Source: Pseudomonadota bacterium (lineage in GTDB: Bacteria; Pseudomonadota; Gammaproteobacteria; CALCKW01). From it: DNA of 36,048 nucleotides. The first letter of the stretch is position 1. Each line of letters starts with the position of its first letter. The notes beneath the pieces are model-generated. The model worked only from the letters and a program-made list of their open reading frames with translations. It was not told where the DNA came from and searched no databases. The stretch is taken from contig JBCCUP010000046.1 in assembly GCA_039196715.1 (NCBI GenBank), forward strand, positions 1-36,048, written 5' to 3'. The translations under genes were made by a program, and so were the position numbers. Positions 23,209-31,009 of the stretch are shown in pieces.

Positions 23209-26200
23209 ATGTACGCCGAACTGCACTGCCACAGCCCCTTCAGCTTCCTGCGCGGCGCCTCGTCTGCCGACGAGCTGTTTCAGACCGCCCGGGCCCGGGG
23301 TTACACCGCCCTCGCGATCACCGACGCCTGCTCGCTCGCCGGCATCGTGCGCGCGCTCGAAGCCTCGGAGACCCACGGCGTGCGCCTGATCGTCGGCGCC
23401 GAATTCGCGCTCGAGCACGGCTGCCGGCTGCTGCTGTTGGCACGCGACCACACAGGCTACAGCAACCTGTGTGCGCTGATCACCGCCGGCCGCCGCGCTG
23501 CTCAGAAAGGCCACTACCGCCTCGGGCTCGACGACTACGCGCGGCACGCCCGCGGGTGCAGCACCGTGTTCGTCCCACCCGACTTCGGCGCACACGCGGC
23601 CGCGGACCTGCGTCCGGTCGCGCGTCTCGCGCGCTGGTGTGCACGCGCACTCGACGACCCGCACCTCGCCTTTGCCCTGCACCACGGTGCCGACGACGCT
23701 CGTCACGTGCGTGCACTCGACATCCTGTCGCGTCGCACTGGCCTGCACGCGGTGGCCACCGGCGACGTGTACATGCACTGCCGCTCACGGCGTGCGCTGC
23801 AGGACGCGATGACCTGCATCCGGCTGGGTTGCACGCTGGAGACCGCCGGCCGCGCCCTGCACGCCAACGGCGAACGCCACCTGCGCCCCGTCGACACGCT
23901 GCGCGCCCTCTACCCGCCCGCGGTGATCCGACGCGCTGTGGCGCTGGCCGAGCGCTGCCGCTTCTCGCTGCGCGACCTGCACTACGTCTACCCGTCCGAG
24001 CTCGTGCCCGCGGGGCTCGACGCCAGCGCTCACCTGCGCGCGCTGACCGAGGCTGGCGCGACCGAGCGCTGGCCCGACGGCGCACCGGACGGCGTCCGCA
24101 ACCAGATCGAGCACGAGCTCACGTTGATTGCAGAGCTCGGCTACGAGCACTTCTTCCTGACCGTCCACGACGTCGTCGCCTTTGCGCGGCGCCAGGGCAT
24201 CCTGTGTCAGGGGCGGGGCTCGGCGGCCAACTCTGCGGTGTGTTTCTGCCTGGGCATCACCGAGGTCAACCCTGCCCAGGGCAGCCTGCTGTTCGAGCGC
24301 TTCATCTCGCGCGAGCGCAACGAACCCCCGGACATCGATGTCGACTTCGAGCACGAGCGCCGCGAGGACGTCATCCAATACCTCTACGGCAAGTACGGTC
24401 GGCAACGGGCCGCCATCGCCGCCACCGTGATCACCTACCGCAGCAAGAGCGCGGTGCGCGAACTCGCCAAGGTGCTCGGTTTTGCCGCCGACCAGATCGA
24501 CGCCCTGACCCGCTCGATGGCGTGGTGGGACGGCACCGGCGCGATCCCCGAACGCCTGGCCGAGCTCGGGCTCGACGTCGAAGCGCCGATCGTCCAGCGC
24601 TTCCTCTACCTGCTCGGGCAACTGGTCGGGATGCCCCGCCACCTGTCGCAACACGTCGGCGGTTTCGTCATCAGCGAGCACCCGCTGCACACCCTGGTGC
24701 CGGTGGAAAACGCGGCGATGCCCGATCGCACCATCATCCAGTGGGACAAGGACGACCTCGAGGCGCTCGGCCTGCTGAAAGTGGACGTGCTCGCACTCGG
24801 CATGCTCAGCGCCCTGCGCAAGTGTTTCGCGCTGGTCGAGGGCACCACGGGTGAGCGCTGGACACTCGCCAGCCTGCCGCCCGAGGACGATCAGGTCTAC
24901 GGCATGATGTGCAAGGCCGACACCGTCGGGGTGTTTCAGATCGAATCGCGTGCACAGATGACCATGCTGCCCCGGTTGCGCCCGCGCACCTTCTACGATC
25001 TGGTTATCGAGGTGGCCATCATGCGGCCGGGGCCGATCCAGGGCGGTATGGTCAACCCCTACCTGCGGCGTCGCCAGGGCCTCGAACCGGTGATCTACCC
25101 CTCCGAGGCGCTCGAGGGGGTGTTGTCGCGCACCCTCGGCGTACCGGTGTTTCAGGAACAGGTCATGCAGATTGCCATGGTCGCAGCGGGCTTCAACGCC
25201 GGGGAGGCCGACGCGCTGCGCCGCTCGATGGCGGCCTGGGGCCGGCACGGCAAGGTCGAGAAGTTTCGCGAGCAACTCATGGCCGGTATGTACGAGCGTG
25301 GCTACCCCGGCGACTTTGCCGAAGCCGTGTTCAACCAGATCAAGGGCTTTGGTGCCTACGGTTTTCCCGAGAGCCACGCCGCGAGCTTCGCCCTGCTGGT
25401 GTACGCCTCCTGCTGGCTCAAGTACTACCACCCGGCCGCCTTCTGCTGCGCCCTGCTGAACAGCCAGCCGATGGGCTTCTACTCACCCTCGGACCTCGTG
25501 CGCGACGCCCGCAACCACGGCGTGGTGGTGCACCCGATCGACGTCACGCGCAGCGGCTGGGACCACAGCCTCGAGGCGCTCCCCGAACCGGCGGCGAACA
25601 CCGTCTACCCGAGGGCCCGCGCGCACACCCACGCCCTGCGACTCGGCCTGCGCCTGGTGGCCGGGCTGCCGCAGGCCGCCGCCGAGCGCATCGTCGCCGC
25701 GCGCGCTGCCCAGCCCATCCCCGATGTCGCGAGCCTGGCCCGCGTCGCCGCGCTCGACCGCCGCGATCGGCAGGCGCTCAGCGACGCCGGCGCGCTGCAG
25801 TCGCTCGCTGGCCACCGCCACAACGCCAGCTGGCAGGTGCTCGGCATCGAGTCCCTGCCCGGCATGCTCGACGGCGCGAGCCAACGCGAACAGCGCCTCG
25901 AGCTGCCGGCGCCGAGCGACGCGCAGAACACCCTGGCCGACTACCGCAGCACCGGGCTCACGCTCGGCACGCACCCGCTCGCCCTGCTCCGGCCCCGCCT
26001 CGAGGCCAGGCGCGTGATCACGTCGGCCGACTGGTCCAGCCGGCCAAACGGCAGCCACGTGCGACTGGCGGGTCTGGTGACCGTGCGCCAGCGCCCCGGC
26101 TCAGCCAAGGGTGTGATGTTCGTGACCCTCGAAGACGAATACGGGCACATCAACGTGGTCTGCTGGCAGAACATCGTCGAGCGCTACCGAAAGGCGCTGC

Positions 26201-26334
26201 TCGGCACCCGTCTGTTGATCGTCAGCGGCGACACCCAGCGCGCGGACCGTGTGACCCATCTGGTGGCGCGCAAGGTGGAGGACGTCTCAAGCTGGCTCGG
26301 CAGCCTGGACGTCAGCGCGCGCAACTTCCACTGA
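23209..26334 (+). CDS. dnaE2: Error-prone DNA polymerase DnaE2 (ImuC)
   Basis: C-family polymerase used for SOS translesion synthesis with ImuA and ImuB. The 1041 residues show an N-terminal PHP domain (AELHCHSPFSFLRGAS at 3-18), the palm with catalytic aspartates in PPDIDVDFEHER (near 373-380) and LLKVDVLALGML (near 525), the fingers, helix-hairpin-helix repeats (DALRRSMAAWGRHGKVEKF region and the AAERIVAARAAQPIPDVASL segment) and a C-terminal OB fold (HVRLAGLVTVRQRPGSAKG). The start cannot be moved downstream, because the conserved PHP motif begins at residue 3, and there is no Shine-Dalgarno: the SOS box fills that space. It converges on the ABC gene (14 bases between stops). In the usual cassette it follows imuB directly; here other genes intervene. 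Confidence 0.95.
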   Translation: MYAELHCHSPFSFLRGASSADELFQTARARGYTALAITDACSLAGIVRALEASETHGVRLIVGAEFALEHGCRLLLLARDHTGYSNLCALITAGRRAAQKGHYRLGLDDYARHARGCSTVFVPPDFGAHAAADLRPVARLARWCARALDDPHLAFALHHGADDARHVRALDILSRRTGLHAVATGDVYMHCRSRRALQDAMTCIRLGCTLETAGRALHANGERHLRPVDTLRALYPPAVIRRAVALAERCRFSLRDLHYVYPSELVPAGLDASAHLRALTEAGATERWPDGAPDGVRNQIEHELTLIAELGYEHFFLTVHDVVAFARRQGILCQGRGSAANSAVCFCLGITEVNPAQGSLLFERFISRERNEPPDIDVDFEHERREDVIQYLYGKYGRQRAAIAATVITYRSKSAVRELAKVLGFAADQIDALTRSMAWWDGTGAIPERLAELGLDVEAPIVQRFLYLLGQLVGMPRHLSQHVGGFVISEHPLHTLVPVENAAMPDRTIIQWDKDDLEALGLLKVDVLALGMLSALRKCFALVEGTTGERWTLASLPPEDDQVYGMMCKADTVGVFQIESRAQMTMLPRLRPRTFYDLVIEVAIMRPGPIQGGMVNPYLRRRQGLEPVIYPSEALEGVLSRTLGVPVFQEQVMQIAMVAAGFNAGEADALRRSMAAWGRHGKVEKFREQLMAGMYERGYPGDFAEAVFNQIKGFGAYGFPESHAASFALLVYASCWLKYYHPAAFCCALLNSQPMGFYSPSDLVRDARNHGVVVHPIDVTRSGWDHSLEALPEPAANTVYPRARAHTHALRLGLRLVAGLPQAAAERIVAARAAQPIPDVASLARVAALDRRDRQALSDAGALQSLAGHRHNASWQVLGIESLPGMLDGASQREQRLELPAPSDAQNTLADYRSTGLTLGTHPLALLRPRLEARRVITSADWSSRPNGSHVRLAGLVTVRQRPGSAKGVMFVTLEDEYGHINVVCWQNIVERYRKALLGTRLLIVSGDTQRADRVTHLVARKVEDVSSWLGSLDVSARNFH

Positions 26335-26348
26335 GTTGCGGTCTCGCG

Positions 26349-28199
26349 TCAGTGGGAGGTGGCGACGAAGTGCCCAGCCGACACTTCCTCGTAGAGCGTG
26401 GGCGGCGGTTGGTAACCGACCGGGTGAATCGGGTTGGGCGCCACGCGGGGGTCGGCCTTGCGCGGCTTGCGCCGGCGCGGGTCCGGCACCGGCGCAGCCG
26501 AGAGCAACTCGCGCGTGTAGGCGTGCTGCGGGTTCTCGAACACCGCGGCACGCGGGCCGATTTCGACGATCCGACCGAAATACATCACCGCCACCTGGTG
26601 GCTCACGCGTTCGACCACCGCCATGTCGTGCGAGACGAACACGAAACTGATGCCGAGGTCGGCTTGCAGCTCGAGCAAGAGGTTCACCACCTGTGCCTGC
26701 ACCGACACGTCGAGGGCCGAGACGCTCTCGTCGGCAATGATCAGCTTGGGCGACAGCGCGAGCGCGCGCGCAATGCACACGCGCTGGCGCTGGCCACCGG
26801 AGAACTCGTGCGGGAAGCGGTCGAGGTGCTCGTCGCCGAGGCCAACCCGACGGAACAGTTCGCTGGCCCGCTCGCGCAGCGCGGCGCCGCTGCCCATCTT
26901 GTAGTTTTGCAGCGGTTCGATGACCTGTTGGAATGCGGTGAGCCGCGGGTTCAACGCCGCGTACGGGTCCTGGAAAACGATCTGCATGTCACGGCGTTGC
27001 TCGCGCAGCTGCGTGCTGTCGAGGCTCGCGAGGTCGACGCCGTCGAGCGTGACACGGCCCGCGGTCGGCTCAACCAGCCGCAGCAGCGACATGCCCACGG
27101 TCGATTTGCCGCAGCCCGACTCCCCGACCAGCCCCAGAGTCTCACCGCGTTTGACCTCGAAAGACACGCCCTCCACCGCGTGCACGTGGCCGACCGTACG
27201 GCGCAGCAAGCCCTTGCGCACCGGGAAGCGTGTCACCAGGCCCTCGACCTTCAACAGCGGCGCATCCGCCGATTCGGCGGCGGTCTCGGTCGGTGTCCGG
27301 GCGTCCGCCGCGGTGTTCGACTCGCGCGCTACCACGGCGCCGTCGGCGTCCAGCAAGGCCATCGGCTCGGGTTTGCTGAGGCCGCGCATGGCGCCAAGCC
27401 GCGGCACGGCGCGCAACAGTGCCTGGGTGTAGGCGTGCTGGGGCGCGTCGAAGATCTGCTCAACCGGCCCCTCTTCGACCTTCTTGCCGCGGTACATCAC
27501 CACAACGCGGTCGGCCATCTCGGCAACCACGCCCATGTCGTGCGTGATGAACATCACGGCCGAACCGAAATCCGATTTCAGCCCGCGGATGAGGTCGAGG
27601 ATTTCCGCCTGAATGGTCACATCGAGTGCGGTGGTCGGCTCATCGGCGATCAGCAAGCGTGGCTCGCACGCGAGCGCCATGGCGATCATCACGCGTTGGC
27701 GCATGCCGCCGGAGAGTTCGTGCGGGAACTGACGCAGGCGCCGTTCGGGTTCCGGGATGCGGACGGTGCGCAGCATCTCCACCGTGCGCTCGTCGGCCTG
27801 CTCGCGGCTCATGCCCCGGTGCACACGCAGGCTCTCGGCGATTTGCCAACCGACCGGGAACACCGGGTTCAGTGAGGTCATCGGCTCCTGGAAGATCATG
27901 CCGATCTCCCCGCCGCGCACGGTGTAGAGCGTCTCCTGGTCGGCCGAGCGCATGTTCAGCAGTTCGCCGTTCGGCCGCCGGAAGTTCAGGTCGCCGCGCA
28001 CGATATCGCCGCCACCAAACTCGACCAGGCGCATCAGCGACAGCGCGCTGACCGACTTGCCCGACCCCGACTCGCCGACGATGCACACCGTTTCGGCTTC
28101 GTTGACGTCGAAACTCACCCCGTCGACACCGACAACGGTGCCTTTGGACGTGGGAAATTCGACGCGGAGGTCGGTGATGGACACGAGGGGCGACGGCAT
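26349..28199 (-). CDS. Two-domain ABC transporter ATPase, dipeptide/oligopeptide (Dpp/GsiA) type
   Basis: A single chain of 616 residues holding both ATPases of a peptide-type importer. Domain 1 has Walker A GESGSGKS (42-49), signature LSGGMRQRV and Walker [14 protein letters not shown]; domain 2 has GESGCGKS (near 363), signature FSGGQRQRV and [12 protein letters not shown]. Each ends with the oligopeptide-binding ATPase tail ([26 protein letters not shown]). The domains are joined by an Ala/Thr-rich linker. No permease or binding-protein gene is adjacent, so its partners must be elsewhere. The substrate (peptide, glutathione, nickel or sugar) cannot be told. ATG 28199 starts at the first ATPase strand; GTG at 28226 would add nine residues. 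Confidence 0.92.
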   Translation of the reverse strand: MPSPLVSITDLRVEFPTSKGTVVGVDGVSFDVNEAETVCIVGESGSGKSVSALSLMRLVEFGGGDIVRGDLNFRRPNGELLNMRSADQETLYTVRGGEIGMIFQEPMTSLNPVFPVGWQIAESLRVHRGMSREQADERTVEMLRTVRIPEPERRLRQFPHELSGGMRQRVMIAMALACEPRLLIADEPTTALDVTIQAEILDLIRGLKSDFGSAVMFITHDMGVVAEMADRVVVMYRGKKVEEGPVEQIFDAPQHAYTQALLRAVPRLGAMRGLSKPEPMALLDADGAVVARESNTAADARTPTETAAESADAPLLKVEGLVTRFPVRKGLLRRTVGHVHAVEGVSFEVKRGETLGLVGESGCGKSTVGMSLLRLVEPTAGRVTLDGVDLASLDSTQLREQRRDMQIVFQDPYAALNPRLTAFQQVIEPLQNYKMGSGAALRERASELFRRVGLGDEHLDRFPHEFSGGQRQRVCIARALALSPKLIIADESVSALDVSVQAQVVNLLLELQADLGISFVFVSHDMAVVERVSHQVAVMYFGRIVEIGPRAAVFENPQHAYTRELLSAAPVPDPRRRKPRKADPRVAPNPIHPVGYQPPPTLYEEVSAGHFVATSH

Positions 28200-28217
28200 G
28201 CGGGCGGGGGTCTCCGA

Positions 28218-28259
28218 CGCGTGCACACAACCGCGTGCACACGACTCCGGTAGGCGGAG
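28218..28259 (-). promoter_or_regulatory. Direct and inverted repeats upstream of the ABC ATPase gene
   Basis: CGCGTGCACAC occurs twice, at 28218-28228 and 28232-28242, 14 bases apart; each copy contains the palindrome GTGCAC. Next to them CTCCG (28245-28249) is inverted as CGGAG (28255-28259). They lie just upstream of the preferred ATG, a place where a repressor or leader structure would act. No known regulator can be assigned. Confidence 0.35.
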
Positions 28260-28355
28260 CCCGAGCGTACCACAGAGCCGCTGGTTCAGTGCGTGGGCGC
28301 GGGTTCACCCCGCCGCGAGGGCAGCGCCGTCACCGCAGGCGCGCCGCGAGGTGGG

Positions 28356-28847
28356 TCAGCCTGTCGACTGCTCCCGGCGAAACGCAATGCCGGTCCGGCA
28401 GCCAGCATCGATCTCGGCGATGTGGTGCGTGAGGCTACCGCGCGGGCGCGAACGCAACAGATCGCCCTTGAGAATCAGCGTGATGCCCCCGTCGGCGAGC
28501 GACTCGTCCGAACTCGGCGCCTCGGTCACCGCGTACTCGGTGCCCTGGCGCAACTCGAAGCGACCCCGCGAATCGACCGGCTGTTCGACGTACTGACCCA
28601 GAAGGTTGATCTGGGCGACCGACTCCACCACTTCGAAGGCAAACTCCCCTTCGATGTCCTGACAGGTCAATTCCCAGTCGCCTGCGAACTGCGTGCGCGG
28701 TGTGCCGCCGAGCTCGGCTGTCCACCAGCCGTCGAAGGGGTGTGCGATGACCGCACCCTGCACGTCGTGGTGAACCACCGGGTCGGTGGTCGCACACCCG
28801 GACACCGTCGTGATCAAAACGGCCAACGCGGCCAGTCGGGCTGCCAT
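28356..28847 (-). CDS. Small lipoprotein A of a paralogous pair, unknown
   Basis: A 163-residue lipoprotein precursor with lipobox V15-S-G-C18. The family is not one I can name. The mature part has HPFDGWWTAELGG, WELTCQDIEGEFAFEVVESV, a strand-rich centre, EAPSSDESLADGGITLILKG and a final GCRTGI, which fit a small beta-structured domain with two cysteines that could pair. It is clearly homologous to the lipoprotein at 30386-30883, sharing near-identical GEFAFEVVESV and EAPSSD blocks, so the two arose by duplication. AGGAG lies about 8 bases before ATG 28847. It is the last gene of a three-gene unit with a HExxH lipoprotein between the two paralogues. Confidence 0.8.
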   Translation of the reverse strand: MAARLAALAVLITTVSGCATTDPVVHHDVQGAVIAHPFDGWWTAELGGTPRTQFAGDWELTCQDIEGEFAFEVVESVAQINLLGQYVEQPVDSRGRFELRQGTEYAVTEAPSSDESLADGGITLILKGDLLRSRPRGSLTHHIAEIDAGCRTGIAFRREQSTG

Positions 28848-28946
28848 GGGTGTCGCTCCTGTCGTATTCGGGTTTGCACGGTCGGTTGGTCAGTTGGTGT
28901 CCGAGCGGGCCCAGCGCCGTGCGAAGGGCACCCCGCGCCCTGTCAC

Positions 28947-30389
28947 TCAGGCCGCGCCGTCGACGAGGTCACGCAGAAACGCACGTCCCGCGCGGACCGC
29001 TGCCGCGTGCATGCCAACCGGCACACCGCTGACCACTTCAAACACGTAGTCGGCACTTGCCGTTGCAGTGAAATTCAGCACGCCGACGCGTTCGCCACGC
29101 TGGTACAGGTGCGCACTGACCTCGTACATCACCCCATCAACGCCGTGTCGGGCGGTGCTCATCTCGGTCTGCTCGGCCCTGAGATTGCGCAAACTGAGGC
29201 TCGCACCCACCACACTGCCGGACTGGCGCCGAAACGCGCTGGCCGCTTCGGCGGCGAAGTGCTGTGCCGTTTCGGCCGAGGTGGTGCGCGTGACCCGCAG
29301 CTCCACCGGATCCAGGCGGTCGCCGCTCTGCTCGTAAAACACCGTCTCGGCAGCACCTTCGACGATGCGCAGGCGCGAGGACACCACCTGCTCACGCCGC
29401 GTGGCGTTGGTCGGGAAGGCGTTGGCGTCGACCGGGTTGCCGGCGAACTGCACCCAGTCACCGGTTTTCAGGGGAAACTCGAAACGCGACAGCGCCGACT
29501 GCAAGGCCTGGTTTTGCTGTTCCCGGTGCGTGTCCGGGCGCGGGTCCGCCGCGAAGATGCTGACCGCGTCGCGCGGCGGTTGACGCAAGGTGGCCTCCAC
29601 CAGCGCCTGCCCCTCCGGCATACGCACCATCCGCTCGAGGTACCGGCGCCCCTCAAGGTAGCGCAGCGTCGAACTGTTGCCGCTTCGCCCGGGCAGCACG
29701 TCCAGCGTGGCATAGCCGCGGTTGCGGTGCCGGAACGAGCTCGCAGCCACCGCGAAACCGTGCTCGCAGTCGAGCTGCCGGCACAGGGTCTTGGCAAGAA
29801 GTTCGGCGTGGCCTTCAAACACGGCGGAAAAGGCAAGGTTGTTGCCGCCGTACTGGGCTTGCAATCCTGAAAAGTCGACGCGCACATCGTCGGCGGCGTG
29901 AACCCACTCGTGGATGAAGAGCGGCAACAGCGCGTCCCGCTCCGACACGCCCGCCTCGGCGAGGGACGCCACGTAGTTCGCGACGTTGACGGCGTCGTAG
30001 ACGATCACTTTATCGGTCTCGTCGTAAAAGGCCAGCACGCTGTCGAGTCGCTCCTCGACGAAGTCGTCCGCCAGACGGTCGAGGTGACGCTGGTCGAATT
30101 GGCTCAGAAACCCGCGCGTGACCGAGCGTCGGTGCCAGTCCGCCATCGTGTCCTTGTCGACCACGTGCACGTCGACGTGCGCAAGGTCGACGCGGAGCCG
30201 GCGCTCGACAGCCGCCCGGGCGACATCAATCAGCCGATCCACCTCCGGCCTCACCGTCACAGGCGAGGCGTCGGTGAACAGCGAGCGCTGCACGGCGGTG
30301 TTGGAAGGCACGGTCGCGCAGCCGGCGATCACGAGGCTGAGAGACACGCCGAGTCCGCGAAGCGTGCGAGCAAGCACGTCCCGAATCAC
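28947..30389 (-). CDS. Putative zinc-metallopeptidase lipoprotein (HExxH), unknown family
   Basis: A 480-residue lipoprotein precursor with lipobox I21-A-G-C24. A candidate gluzincin site is present: H160-E161-W-V-H164 within LLPLFIHEWVHAADD, and 28 residues on F191-E192-G-H, where E192 could be the third zinc ligand. The sequence before it (RHLDRLADDFVEERLDSVLAFYDE) and after it is unlike any family I can name. The C-terminal third (about 330-480) is probably a second, beta-rich domain. GTG 30389 overlaps the upstream lipoprotein stop (GTGA) and has GAGGAG eight bases ahead, so translation is coupled. It is probably anchored to the inner leaflet of the outer membrane. Enzymatic activity is inferred only from the motif. 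Confidence 0.7.
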   Translation of the reverse strand: MIRDVLARTLRGLGVSLSLVIAGCATVPSNTAVQRSLFTDASPVTVRPEVDRLIDVARAAVERRLRVDLAHVDVHVVDKDTMADWHRRSVTRGFLSQFDQRHLDRLADDFVEERLDSVLAFYDETDKVIVYDAVNVANYVASLAEAGVSERDALLPLFIHEWVHAADDVRVDFSGLQAQYGGNNLAFSAVFEGHAELLAKTLCRQLDCEHGFAVAASSFRHRNRGYATLDVLPGRSGNSSTLRYLEGRRYLERMVRMPEGQALVEATLRQPPRDAVSIFAADPRPDTHREQQNQALQSALSRFEFPLKTGDWVQFAGNPVDANAFPTNATRREQVVSSRLRIVEGAAETVFYEQSGDRLDPVELRVTRTTSAETAQHFAAEAASAFRRQSGSVVGASLSLRNLRAEQTEMSTARHGVDGVMYEVSAHLYQRGERVGVLNFTATASADYVFEVVSGVPVGMHAAAVRAGRAFLRDLVDGAA

Positions 30390-30883
30390 CCCTGTTGCTC
30401 CTCTGCGCCTGCGTCACGCACGTAGCGGATCTTGGTTCGGCACCCGCCCCAGAGCTGCTCGATTCGCTCGGTCAGCGTGCCGCGCGGGTTGGCGCCGGCG
30501 AGCTTTCCCTTGATGACAAGCGTGACACCGCCGCGGTTGAGCGCGCTGTCGGACGATGGCGCTTCCTCAAACGCGTAGGCGGTGTCTTTCTCGAGCGTGA
30601 ACTTGCCGCCACGGCTCAGGGGCTGGGCTACCTCTTCGCCGAGCAGGCTCATGTGCACCACGGACTCGACCACTTCGAAGGCGAACTCGCCCGCCATGTC
30701 ATCGCAGGTGATGATCCAGTTTCCGGCTTTCTGCTGGCGGGTTGTGGTCTGCAGTTGCGCAGTCCACCACCCGTCGTAGGGGTGCGCGGAATCAGCCAGT
30801 GCGCCGTCGGCGACCGTGGGTTGCGTGGCGCAGCCGTGCAGCGTGAGCGCCAGCAGGGCTGTCAGCAAGAGGGGTGAGCGCAT
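30386..30883 (-). CDS. Small lipoprotein B of a paralogous pair, unknown
   Basis: A 165-residue lipoprotein precursor; the lipid cysteine would be C18 (L15-H-G-C18, with an unusual histidine at -2). It is a paralogue of the lipoprotein at 28356-28847, sharing HPYDGWWTAQL, a TCDDMAGEFAFEVVESV block, an LLGEEV-QP segment, EAPSSDSAL, GGVTLVIKGKL, an NPRGTLTERI stretch and GCRTKI. Both have the lipid cysteine at 18 and two conserved cysteines in the mature part. It is the first gene of the three-gene unit, and its stop overlaps the start of the HExxH lipoprotein. The start is ATG 30883. A short inverted repeat (GTAGT ... ACTAC) lies just upstream and could shape the leader. Confidence 0.8.
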   Translation of the reverse strand: MRSPLLLTALLALTLHGCATQPTVADGALADSAHPYDGWWTAQLQTTTRQQKAGNWIITCDDMAGEFAFEVVESVVHMSLLGEEVAQPLSRGGKFTLEKDTAYAFEEAPSSDSALNRGGVTLVIKGKLAGANPRGTLTERIEQLWGGCRTKIRYVRDAGAEEQQG

Positions 30884-30991
30884 GGGTCAGTCCGTAGTAA
30901 TAAAGCACTACAACGGTTTTCACGTCGCAGCGCGGGTCCTGTCTCTACGGTCTGTGGCGGTCAAGTCACCCGAAAACCTGAGCCGCCAGCC

Positions 30992-31007
30992 TGACCCAAA
31001 CGGGTCA
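30992..31007. promoter_or_regulatory. Perfect 16-bp inverted repeat between the aldehyde dehydrogenase and the lipoprotein operon
   Basis: TGACCC-AAAC-GGGTCA lies three bases beyond the aldehyde dehydrogenase stop codon and about 110 bases upstream of the lipoprotein B start. It could be the stem of a terminator for the dehydrogenase, although only scattered T residues follow on that strand, or an operator for the downstream operon. Confidence 0.4.
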
Positions 31008-31009
31008 AT

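Noticed and set aside
22827-24854. 675-codon plus-strand frame overlapping dnaE2
   Set aside because: Out of frame with dnaE2 and made mostly of Arg, Ala and Pro; a shadow.
24909-27875. 988-codon plus-strand frame over dnaE2 and the ABC gene
   Set aside because: It crosses the ends of two convergent genes in the wrong frame or strand; GC-driven open frame.
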